Assembly (NCBI GenBank): GCA_034432855.1
Contig: DAOUBA010000186.1
Span: 1 to 5,302 of the forward strand
Source: DAOUBA01 sp034432855
GTDB lineage: Bacteria; Chloroflexota; Anaerolineae; B4-G1
Length of the DNA stretch: 5,302 nucleotides
Direction of reading: 5' to 3'
In this document: positions 1 to 5,302 of the stretch, in pieces
Numbering within the stretch: the first letter of the stretch is position 1
Layout of the letters: every line of letters starts with the position of its first letter
Program-made: the position numbers and the translations under genes
The notes under the pieces: generated by a model
Database searches by the model: none
Told to the model about the DNA's origin: nothing
Seen by the model: only the letters and a program-made list of their open reading frames with translations

Positions 1-163
1 GCGGCCTCTAGCCGCAACCCAATCGAATACCGATTGACCGCGCCGCCGTGAACCGGCGGCGCTGGAAGCGTTTCTCTCCTGGAAGAAACCCCGCCAGCAC
101 CGGCTCTTTCAGGCCGGTGCGGCCAGGAACAAAATCTTCGCGGCTGTGATGGTTTTTCGAGAG
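1..163 (-). ncRNA. Candidate structured RNA or 5' leader: chain of hairpins, unidentified
   Basis: From the putative start near 161, the minus-strand RNA could form a row of nearly adjacent stems. Positions 93-123 give about 11 pairs with one bulged A. Positions 70-75 pair with 84-89, and this stem can extend outward through 61-65 with 94-98 around an internal loop, in place of the base of the neighbouring stem. Positions 40-48 pair with 54-62 (9 perfect pairs, 5-base loop), 20-25 with 31-36 (6 pairs, 5-base loop), and 1-5 with 11-15 (5 pairs, 5-base loop). Only 3-7 bases separate most stems. It does not match motifs I know for RNase P RNA, tmRNA, SRP RNA, T-box or tRNA. It could be a small RNA, a riboswitch-like leader of a gene beyond the left edge, or chance pairing helped by high GC. 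The strand is chosen only because of the upstream promoter candidate. Confidence 0.38.
93..123 (-). terminator. Strong GC-rich hairpin downstream of the kinase operon, possible terminator
   Basis: The arms 97-104 and 113-120 (GCACCGGC and its exact complement) pair perfectly, and three further pairs form with A96 bulged. On the minus strand the stem is followed by GGGGTTTCTT, a poor U tract, so it is not a textbook intrinsic terminator. It is the first strong hairpin after the last kinase stop, 104 bases downstream. It may instead be part of the structured-RNA candidate. Confidence 0.3.
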
Positions 164-167
164 CAAT

Positions 168-196
168 ACTATAGCACAAAGCGAAGTGCCTGCAAA
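168..196 (-). promoter_or_regulatory. Candidate extended -10 sigma-70 promoter for a leftward transcript
   Basis: On the minus strand, TATAGT (173-168; 5 of 6 to consensus) is preceded directly by TGC, the extended -10 motif. TTTGCA (196-191; 4 of 6 to TTGACA) sits upstream with a 17-base spacer. Transcription would start near position 161, about 65 bases past the stop of the last kinase gene, and read left into the hairpin-rich stretch. The AT-rich element stands out in a GC-rich context. It is a sequence match only. Confidence 0.5.
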
Positions 197-226
197 GAGC
201 ACACCGGCATTTACCTGCCGCGCAAT

Positions 227-2005
227 TCAGTGCAGGTCCCACCAATACAATCCCCTGCGTCGCACCGGCTCCGCCAGCAACCGAGCGAAAAGGGGCAGCA
301 GGAGGACGTTGACAGGCGATGTCCAGGAGACAATCGAGACAATGTTTCCCCCGAACTCTTTCCCAAATCCGTAAAAGATGCCGAGTGCCATTGCCGTACA
401 CAACGCACAGGCAACACTGGCAAGGACACCGGCGCCGGTCACACTCCACCACCTGCGGGCATCCTTCACCAGCCGACCAGGCAGCAGCCCTAATACAAAC
501 GCTCCCATTGCCATCGGCAATACGTAACGCCACAACTCGGAGTAATGGCGATGGGGAAACATCGGCTCGAGTGCAAAGAGCGCCAGCGCCCCCAATGCAC
601 CGGCAAAACCCCCTACCCATGGGCCAAACAGCACGCCAAAAAGCGGTGGGACGAACGCCAGGAGGTGCAGGGGAAAACGGACCTGCCCAAGCGACCAGCC
701 GAACAGCAGCGAACTTACCCCATAGAGGACGGCCCCCAACAACGTCAGGCCCAGCCCTCGCCAAAAGTTGAGGCGAGGGATCGGCGGAACAGGGGTGGGA
801 TACACCGCCGCGCCAGCCTGAGCCGCCACCATTGCCGGTTGAGCGGTGGGGCTCACCATAGGCAATGGCTGAAATGGCTGGGCCGTCAGCGCAGCACGCA
901 TTTCGGCTGCGCTCTGCCAGCGGTCGGCCGGGTCATCGGCCAGCGCCTTGGCGATTGCGTCGGCCACATGTGTGGGCACCTTCCTGTTCAGCCGCCGCAC
1001 GTCCTCAAAGTGGAAGGGGCGGTCGGCCGGGTCCACGCCGGTCAACAGATGATGCAGCGTCGCTCCCAACGCATAGATGTCGGAACGGGCATCGGTCTGT
1101 CCACGCCCATATTGCTCCCGCGGACTGTAACCCTCCGTGCCGATGAACGTGGTGTCTGTACGCTTGCCCGCCTTGAACAGCCGCGCAATGCCAAAGTCAA
1201 TCAATTTGACCACGCCTTCACGGGTCACCATCACGTTGGCCGGCTTGAGGTCCCGGAAGATGACCGGGGGCTTGCGGGTATGCAGGTAGTCCAGCACAGC
1301 GCACAACTGGTCAGCCCACTGTATCACCTCTTCCACCGGCAGCAGGCCGCCCTGGGCGTGCTCGAGACGTTCCAGCAACGTTTCTCCTTCGATAAAATCC
1401 ATCACCAGGTATTGTTTCCCACCCTCGGCAAAGTAGTCGGTGATGCGCGGGAGGTTGGGATGATCGAGACTGGCGAGCATCAGCGCCTCTTTCTGAAAGG
1501 CCTCACGCGCCTGTTGCCTCTCCAGTGGATCGGTGAGTGCTGCCTCGGATATCTCCTTGACCGCCCAGGTCTTGCCGGGAATATGGGCATCGGAGGCCTG
1601 GTAGACGGCGCCCATGCCGCCTCTGCCCACGCAGCGAAGAATGACGTAGCGCCCGGCCAATACACTGCGAGGCGGCAGCATTCCCGTCCCGGGGGAAAGT
1701 GTAGCAGCCGGCAGGACTGCAGCTGGAGCAGGGAACAGCAGCGGGGTAATCGGGACTTGAGACATCACCTGGAGCGGGGTTGCACAGCCATTGCAAAAAC
1801 GCGCCCCGGCAGGATTGACACACCCACACTGGGGACAGCGCAGTTCCTGTACCAGGGGCTTGCCGCAATTGCTGCAGAAACGGGAGCGAACCAGATTGTC
1901 TGCGCCGCAACTGGGGCACTCTCGGCGCAACGGTTGGGCGCAGTGGGCACAGAAGCGAGCGGTGTCGCGATTTGTCGCGTTGCAGTAAGGACAGCGTTGG
2001 GGCAT
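227..2005 (-). CDS. Ser/Thr protein kinase with three N-terminal zinc ribbons and a multi-pass ECF S-component-like membrane domain
   Basis: The protein has 592 residues. Residues 1-78 carry three C-x2-C-x10-C-x2-C units: Cys5/8/19/22, Cys30/33/44/47 and Cys57/60/71/74. A Pro/Ala-rich linker leads to a Hanks kinase domain at about 119-374: V-G-R-G-G-M-G loop (126-132), Lys150, helix-C Glu173, F-R-D-L-K-P-A-N (250-257; catalytic Asp252), D-F-G at 270-272, and P-R-E (295-297) where A-P-E is usual. The HRD His is Phe, as in the first kinase, with which it shares long matching blocks. After a second Pro/Ala/Thr linker come about six hydrophobic helices at 414-578. The part G-V-L-F-G-P-W-V-G-G-F-A-G-A-L-G-A-L resembles substrate-binding S components of ECF-type vitamin transporters. 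It is probably an inner-membrane kinase with its catalytic and zinc domains in the cytoplasm. It begins 4 bases after the FHA kinase and is the last gene of the operon. The kinase assignment is firm; the S-component match is by eye. Confidence 0.94.
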   Translation of the reverse strand: MPQRCPYCNATNRDTARFCAHCAQPLRRECPSCGADNLVRSRFCSNCGKPLVQELRCPQCGCVNPAGARFCNGCATPLQVMSQVPITPLLFPAPAAVLPAATLSPGTGMLPPRSVLAGRYVILRCVGRGGMGAVYQASDAHIPGKTWAVKEISEAALTDPLERQQAREAFQKEALMLASLDHPNLPRITDYFAEGGKQYLVMDFIEGETLLERLEHAQGGLLPVEEVIQWADQLCAVLDYLHTRKPPVIFRDLKPANVMVTREGVVKLIDFGIARLFKAGKRTDTTFIGTEGYSPREQYGRGQTDARSDIYALGATLHHLLTGVDPADRPFHFEDVRRLNRKVPTHVADAIAKALADDPADRWQSAAEMRAALTAQPFQPLPMVSPTAQPAMVAAQAGAAVYPTPVPPIPRLNFWRGLGLTLLGAVLYGVSSLLFGWSLGQVRFPLHLLAFVPPLFGVLFGPWVGGFAGALGALALFALEPMFPHRHYSELWRYVLPMAMGAFVLGLLPGRLVKDARRWWSVTGAGVLASVACALCTAMALGIFYGFGKEFGGNIVSIVSWTSPVNVLLLPLFARLLAEPVRRRGLYWWDLH

Positions 2006-2009
2006 CGCG

Positions 2010-3233
2010 CTACTCCTCGTAAAAAATCAGCGTCAACTGGCCACATCGGATGAGATCACTGCTACGCAGGCGTACCGGCTCTCCCGGCAGCACTCGTTGA
2101 CCGTTGAGGAATGTGCCGTTGGTGCTGTGCATATCCTCCAACAGCCATCCTTCAGGGCAGCGGATCAGACGGGCATGGCTGCGCGAGACTCCGGCAAGAC
2201 CACCGCCGTGCAATCCCAGGTCAACGTCGGGCGGCAAGACGACAAGCGGATCGGCCCGTCCGATCAGCACCTCGTCCTTCTGCGGCAGGGGCAGTACGGC
2301 ATTCGTGCCCGTGACAACCAGGCGTGGACCGGTGAAGGGGGAGGGTACAGCGAGGCGAGTAGTAGCACCACCCAATGCCCCCGGTTGTGAAGACACCGGT
2401 ACCTGGCCGGCGCCCGGCACACGCAACAGATCGTCCACCAGCGCTTCCATCGTCTGGTAACGCGCCTGCGGATCACGCGCCAGCGCCCGCATGATCACAG
2501 CCTCCAGTTGCGGCGAGACGCGCGGGTTTAAGCGACGCGGCGACGGCGGTGGTTCACGCAGGCGCCGCAAGAGCATCTCGATTGGAGAATCGGCCTCGAA
2601 GGGAACACGGCCGGTAAGTAACTCGTAGAGCAGGATACCCAGCCCGTAGATGTCACTGCGATGGTCCACGTCTTCGCCAATGGCCTGTTCGGGCGAGAAA
2701 TAGGCCGGCGTGCCGATACTTGCACCCGGCCGGGTGATGCCGCGCTGACGGCCCAACAGTTTCACCAGACCAAAATCGGCCAGCAACGGCCAGTCGGGAC
2801 GGGCCAGGAGGACATTGGCCGGTTTTATGTCCCGATGGACGATACCCTGCGAGTGAGCGTAGGCCAATGCGCGGCCCACCGGGATGACGAGCATCGCCGC
2901 CTCCGGCCACTCCAACAACCGGCGGGAGGAGAGACGGGCTTTGAGCGTGCCGCCAGCGACGTATTCCATCACAATGTAGGCAATCCCGCCCTCCTCACCA
3001 TAGTCATAGACTGTCAGGATGTTGGGATGACGCAGGGCTGCGATGGCCCTGGCTTCGCGGCGAAAACGGGCCAGGAACTCTTCGTCGCTGGCTTCCGTCG
3101 GGCGCAGGATTTTGACCGCCACCCAGCGCTCCAGTTGCGGCTGGTAAGCGCGGTAGACCTCCGCCATGCCCCCCTGGCCAATCCTTTCGGCAATCTGATA
3201 CCCACCGATAGTCTGCCCGCTCCAGGTGCTCAC
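2010..3233 (-). CDS. Soluble PknB-like Ser/Thr protein kinase with C-terminal FHA domain
   Basis: The protein has 407 residues and starts at GTG, one base after the upstream stop. Residues about 12-270 form a canonical Hanks kinase: I-G-Q-G-G-M-A loop (18-24), Lys41, helix-C Glu60, full H-R-D at 133-135 with Lys137 and Asn140, D-F-G at 153-155, and S-P-E at 180-182. A 30-residue Gly/Pro/Ser/Thr linker follows. Residues about 304-407 are an FHA domain: I-G-R-A at 324-327, S-R-S-H-A at 350-354 and D-M-H-S-T-N-G-T-F-L-N-G at 367-378 supply the phosphothreonine-binding residues (Arg, Ser, His, Asn). No membrane segment is evident, so it should be cytoplasmic. FHA domains bind phosphothreonine, so this kinase could dock onto one of the autophosphorylated neighbouring kinases and relay or spread the signal. 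It has the classic HRD and is less like its two neighbours than they are like each other. Confidence 0.95.
   Translation of the reverse strand: MSTWSGQTIGGYQIAERIGQGGMAEVYRAYQPQLERWVAVKILRPTEASDEEFLARFRREARAIAALRHPNILTVYDYGEEGGIAYIVMEYVAGGTLKARLSSRRLLEWPEAAMLVIPVGRALAYAHSQGIVHRDIKPANVLLARPDWPLLADFGLVKLLGRQRGITRPGASIGTPAYFSPEQAIGEDVDHRSDIYGLGILLYELLTGRVPFEADSPIEMLLRRLREPPPSPRRLNPRVSPQLEAVIMRALARDPQARYQTMEALVDDLLRVPGAGQVPVSSQPGALGGATTRLAVPSPFTGPRLVVTGTNAVLPLPQKDEVLIGRADPLVVLPPDVDLGLHGGGLAGVSRSHARLIRCPEGWLLEDMHSTNGTFLNGQRVLPGEPVRLRSSDLIRCGQLTLIFYEE
2013..2018 (-). promoter_or_regulatory. Ribosome binding site for the zinc-ribbon kinase
   Basis: GAGGAG encodes the final Glu-Glu of the FHA kinase and lies 7 bases before the ATG at 2005. 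It supports this start, which places the first Cys pair at residues 5 and 8. Confidence 0.75.
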
Positions 3234-3234
3234 A

Positions 3235-4674
3235 TTATCGCTCCAGATAGACTTCTAACCGGTCCTCTACGATAACGAAGGAGGCAACCCGCAGCGGCGA
3301 ATCTGCCCACACTTTCTGAAAGCCGCGGTTGATGCCTCCCGAGATGATGCCGCCGATAACGTACAGGGGCACGTTGTTCACCCGCTCCAGGATGATGGCC
3401 GGCGCCCCATCGCGCACTTCCAGGCGCGCCTTTAGCGTGATAAGGCGGGAAGAGAGTTCCACCGAAAGCACAGCCTCATTCGGTGAACGAAAGTCGGCCC
3501 GTACCTCGCCGAGGGCATCCAGCACGTAAGGTTCCAGAAAGGCCCGCACCCCCTCCTGGAAGTCGCTCTCTGTTATGAAGTGTTCGGCCCCGGTGTTCTC
3601 CGTCAGCCCCCAATCGGTGCCGGTGATGGTCCGTTCGGCGATTGCCGAAATCGCGAACGCCCCGCCCAGGACAAGCACCAGTGCGACGATGACGAGCGCG
3701 ATGACGACGGTGAGCAAGGTACGTCCGATCCAGTCCAGCACGCTCAGGACAATGCGGGCTGGGCGGCTACGCCTGTACGAGATCGGGAGGGCGGGTGCTT
3801 CGGCCATCGCCGTCGTACCGGTGCCGCGCCTGCGCTGGATCGCTGGCAAACGCAGACCACGCGGCTTTGTGGCCTGCCGGAGCGCCTGGCTCATCGCCCC
3901 TGCGGAGGGGAAGCGGGCATCCGGATCGAGATTCAGCGCGCGCATCACCACGTCGGAGAGGCGAGGCGAGATGGCGCGGCGCAACTGGTTAGGCGGGGTG
4001 AAGACGAAGGGATGGGCAGTGGGGTCATCGCCGGTCAGCAGTTGATAGAGGGTGGCGCCCAGGCTGTAGATGTCGGAGCGGGGTGTGGTCTGCCCCTGAC
4101 CGGCATACTGCTCTGGCGGGGCGTAGCCGGCGGTGCCCATCTTGAGCGTATCGGTGCCCTTGCCCGGATCGAACAGCCGGGCCACGCCAAAGTCAATCAA
4201 CTTGACCGTCCCCTCGGGGGTCACCATCACGTTGGCCGGCTTCATATCGCGGAAGATGACGGGCGGGTTCTGGCTGTGAAGGTAATCCAATACCTCGCAC
4301 AGTTGCACCGCCCAGCCCACCACGTCCTGCTCCGGCAACCCTTCAGGGGAGCGGGCGAGTTTGTCCATCAGCGTCTCGCCCTCGATGTAATCCATCACCA
4401 GGTAAAAGTTGACGTCCTGCTCGAAATAGTCGGAGACGTTGGGCAGGTTGGGATGGCTGAGATGGGCCAGGATAGCGGCCTCGCGGCGGAACTGGGCTGC
4501 GGCCTGCTCGCGCTCTTCGGGCGTGGCGTGAGAGTCGGGAAGAAGTTCCTTAACCGCGCACGGTTTGTCGGCGAGGCGGGAATCGTAGGCCAGGTAGACT
4601 ACGCCCATCCCCCCGCCGCCGATCACGCGGGCAATGCGGTAGCGGTTTTGGAGCAGACTGCCAGGTGTCAGCAT
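3235..4674 (-). CDS. Transmembrane Ser/Thr protein kinase with extracytoplasmic C-terminal domain
   Basis: The chosen ATG start gives 479 residues. Residues about 12-268 are a Hanks-type kinase domain: glycine loop I-G-G-G-G-M-G (18-24), ATP-binding Lys42 in A-V-K, helix-C Glu65, catalytic loop F-R-D-M-K-P-A-N (141-148; Asp143, Lys145, Asn148), D-F-G at 161-163 and P-P-E at 186-188. The His of the usual HRD is Phe, as in the third kinase here; the catalytic Asp is kept, so activity is expected. Thr174, Thr176 and Thr181 are plausible activation-loop phosphosites. A basic juxtamembrane stretch (about 280-307) precedes one strong membrane segment (about 318-346). Residues 347-479 lie outside the membrane. 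This tail has alternating strands and the pattern I-S-G-G-I-N-R-G-F near its end, faintly like LmeA/DUF2993 lipid-binding proteins. It has no PASTA repeats. The gene starts 11 bases after the LysM stop and ends one base before the next gene. It probably senses an extracytoplasmic cue; the ligand is unknown. Confidence 0.93.
   Translation of the reverse strand: MLTPGSLLQNRYRIARVIGGGGMGVVYLAYDSRLADKPCAVKELLPDSHATPEEREQAAAQFRREAAILAHLSHPNLPNVSDYFEQDVNFYLVMDYIEGETLMDKLARSPEGLPEQDVVGWAVQLCEVLDYLHSQNPPVIFRDMKPANVMVTPEGTVKLIDFGVARLFDPGKGTDTLKMGTAGYAPPEQYAGQGQTTPRSDIYSLGATLYQLLTGDDPTAHPFVFTPPNQLRRAISPRLSDVVMRALNLDPDARFPSAGAMSQALRQATKPRGLRLPAIQRRRGTGTTAMAEAPALPISYRRSRPARIVLSVLDWIGRTLLTVVIALVIVALVLVLGGAFAISAIAERTITGTDWGLTENTGAEHFITESDFQEGVRAFLEPYVLDALGEVRADFRSPNEAVLSVELSSRLITLKARLEVRDGAPAIILERVNNVPLYVIGGIISGGINRGFQKVWADSPLRVASFVIVEDRLEVYLER
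3241..3244 (-). promoter_or_regulatory. Ribosome binding site supporting the GTG start of the FHA kinase
   Basis: GGAG lies within the last codons of the upstream kinase, 7 bases before the GTG at 3233-3231. The only nearby ATG (3235-3233) is in another frame and is followed at once by TGA. Its location inside the upstream gene suggests translational coupling. Confidence 0.6.
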
Positions 4675-4680
4675 CTCACA

Positions 4681-4686
4681 CCTCCT
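4681..4686 (-). promoter_or_regulatory. Ribosome binding site that decides the start of the first kinase
   Basis: AGGAGG, a near-perfect anti-16S match, ends 6 bases before the ATG at 4674-4672. An upstream in-frame GTG (4689-4687) overlaps the LysM stop as GTGA, but it lies 5' of this site and would place the site inside the coding sequence. The ATG is therefore preferred, giving the start M-L-T-P-G-S. Confidence 0.85.
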
Positions 4687-5159
4687 CACGGTGGGCAGGG
4701 CGGCATTGTCAACTCTTGGTTAACCTCCAATCTGGGTTCTCCCCGTCGAGGCCAACGGATCCCATTGATCCTGGCCACCTCATGAGCGTACCGATCAAGT
4801 TCTGGAGGCACGCTATCTCCAGGCCATCTGCCCGGACAGTGACGGCGGCAGACAGCGTACAGTCCTTCTCCCGCCTGCACGATCACTCTCGGGACAGGAG
4901 TGTGAGTAGGCATCAACGTAGAGGTCGGATACGGCGTACTGGTCGGAGGTTTCACGGTCGGCAGCAGCGATGCAACAGCAGGTGGTGTAACAGGAGTGGC
5001 AGTTATCATTGGGGACGCGGTTGTTTCCGCCATCCCTGCAGGCAGCGCGCCCCAGCGGTCGAGCAGCGCATGCGCCCCCCACCCCACACCCCATGCCATC
5101 GCGCCCAGTAAGGCCAATCCGCCGATCCACATAGCTATGTGCAACCCACGCCTTGCCAT
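4686..5159 (-). CDS. Membrane-anchored protein with Thr/Pro-rich stalk and extracytoplasmic LysM-like domain
   Basis: The protein has 157 residues. A short basic N-terminus (M-A-R-R) precedes one hydrophobic segment at about residues 8-33, predicted as an uncleaved anchor with the C-terminus outside. Residues about 45-90 are a low-complexity Thr/Pro/Ser stalk. Residues about 91-154 resemble LysM: V-I-V-Q-A-G-E-G-L-Y-A-V matches the usual 'V.pGDtLysI' opening, A-R-I-N-G-I matches the second helix, and L-E-V-N-Q-E-L-T-M-P matches the 'L.vGq.L.iP' end. About 15 extra residues separate the two helices, and Cys104, Cys108 and Cys155 could form a disulfide. LysM domains generally bind the N-acetylglucosamine chain of peptidoglycan. 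There is no catalytic domain, so an anchor or sensor role is likely. Lying between a phosphatase and three kinases, it may act as a separate wall-sensing subunit; that is inference. The LysM match is by eye and divergent. Confidence 0.78.
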   Translation of the reverse strand: MARRGLHIAMWIGGLALLGAMAWGVGWGAHALLDRWGALPAGMAETTASPMITATPVTPPAVASLLPTVKPPTSTPYPTSTLMPTHTPVPRVIVQAGEGLYAVCRRHCPGRWPGDSVPPELDRYAHEVARINGIRWPRRGEPRLEVNQELTMPPCPP

Positions 5160-5164
5160 CTATG

Positions 5165-5170
5165 CCCTCC
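5165..5170 (-). promoter_or_regulatory. Ribosome binding site for the LysM membrane protein
   Basis: GGAGGG lies 5 bases before the ATG at 5159 and within the 23-base gap after the phosphatase stop. It supports this ATG over the in-frame internal Met codons at residues 10 and 21, either of which would cut into the membrane anchor. Confidence 0.75.
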
Positions 5171-5182
5171 GTTCCTTCTGAC

Positions 5183-5302
5183 TCATTCCATCTGCACCAC
5201 GATCACCGTGACATTGTCCTCCCCACCCGCCTGATTGGCCGCCTCGATCAGCGCGTCGCACGCCTTCTGCGGGCTGCGCGCCTCGGCGACGATGCGCTGA
5301 AT
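5183..5302 (-). CDS. PP2C-family Ser/Thr protein phosphatase, C-terminal fragment (gene continues past right edge)
   Basis: Only the last 39 codons and the TGA stop are in the window. The visible end contains G-G-E-D-N-V-T-V-I-V-V, the final conserved motif of metal-dependent PP2C phosphatases (PrpC/Stp1/PppA type), in which the Asp before Asn is a metal ligand. The preceding segment (roughly A-C-D-A-L-I-E-A-A-N-Q-A-G) fits the helix that normally leads into this motif. The protein ends four residues after the core strand, so it has no extra C-terminal domain. By family it removes phosphate from Ser/Thr of proteins in the cytoplasm, using Mn/Mg. It is the most upstream gene seen and lies 23 bases before the LysM gene. 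In many bacteria such a phosphatase is paired with the Ser/Thr kinase it opposes; here it would counter up to three kinases. The catalytic N-terminal motifs lie outside the window, so activity cannot be checked. Confidence 0.9.
   Translation of the reverse strand: MQRIVAEARSPQKACDALIEAANQAGGEDNVTVIVVQME

Noticed and set aside
8..202. 64-codon minus-strand open frame with a GTG start after the kinase operon
   Set aside because: It has no good ribosome binding site, no recognisable domain, and runs through the promoter candidate and hairpins. It is more likely a chance frame, though a small peptide cannot be excluded.
205..220. Small hairpin (5 pairs) after the last kinase stop as a terminator
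   Set aside because: The stem is short and is not followed by a run of T on the minus strand.
1..226. tRNA, RNase P RNA, tmRNA or SRP RNA in the left intergenic stretch
   Set aside because: No cloverleaf with a T-loop, and none of the conserved sequence blocks of these RNAs that I know, are present on either strand.
545..2053. 502-codon open frame on the plus strand opposite the zinc-ribbon kinase
   Set aside because: It lies wholly antisense to a gene with clear kinase and zinc-ribbon motifs. Its translation is rich in Arg, His and Gln without any domain pattern, as expected from the complement of a GC-rich gene.
2661..3275. 204-codon open frame on the plus strand opposite the FHA kinase
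   Set aside because: It is a shadow of the kinase frame, with no motif and no independent support.
4675..4689. In-frame upstream GTG start for the first kinase overlapping the LysM stop
   Set aside because: The strong AGGAGG lies downstream of this GTG and 6 bases before the ATG at 4674, so the ATG is the better start.
3580..4785. 401-codon open frame on the plus strand opposite the first kinase
   Set aside because: It is antisense to a well-supported kinase gene. The translation shows no known motif and is biased towards Gly, His and Arg, and it runs across a gene boundary.
4665..5111. 148-codon open frame on the plus strand opposite the LysM gene
   Set aside because: It is antisense to the LysM gene, whose minus-strand product has an anchor, stalk and domain in the right order; the plus-strand product is Arg/His-rich without pattern.

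Overview
The window is the downstream part of a minus-strand signalling operon. Composition is about 60% GC. The secreted linker of the second gene is rich in Thr-Pro and Pro-Thr, of the sort common in Chloroflexota (Anaerolineae and Chloroflexia). Zinc-ribbon Ser/Thr kinases carrying an 'FRD' catalytic loop point the same way. I infer Chloroflexota; there is no marker gene to prove it.

In transcription order (right to left) the operon holds five genes. First is the last 39 residues of a PP2C-type protein phosphatase, cut by the right edge. Second is a single-pass membrane protein with a Thr/Pro-rich stalk and an extracytoplasmic LysM-like domain. Third is a transmembrane Ser/Thr kinase with its own extracytoplasmic domain. 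Fourth is a soluble PknB-like kinase with a C-terminal FHA domain. Fifth is a large kinase with three N-terminal zinc ribbons and a C-terminal membrane domain of about six helices that resembles an ECF-transporter S component. Gaps between genes are 23, 11, 1 and 4 bases. Each internal gene has a recognisable Shine-Dalgarno sequence, often inside the end of the previous gene, so the five are almost certainly co-transcribed and probably translationally coupled.

Together they look like a reversible protein-phosphorylation module: one eraser (PP2C), three writers and one phosphothreonine reader (FHA). Possible inputs are cell wall (LysM), an extracytoplasmic ligand (tail of the third gene), and a membrane solute or redox/zinc cue (fifth gene). 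The ligands and targets cannot be read from the sequence.

The left 226 bases have no convincing gene. They hold a good extended -10 promoter candidate on the minus strand, starting a new leftward transcript just after the operon. This is followed by about 120 bases of nearly back-to-back hairpins running to the window edge, which may be an unidentified structured RNA or leader. The plus strand appears to hold no genes; its long open frames are shadows of the kinase genes.
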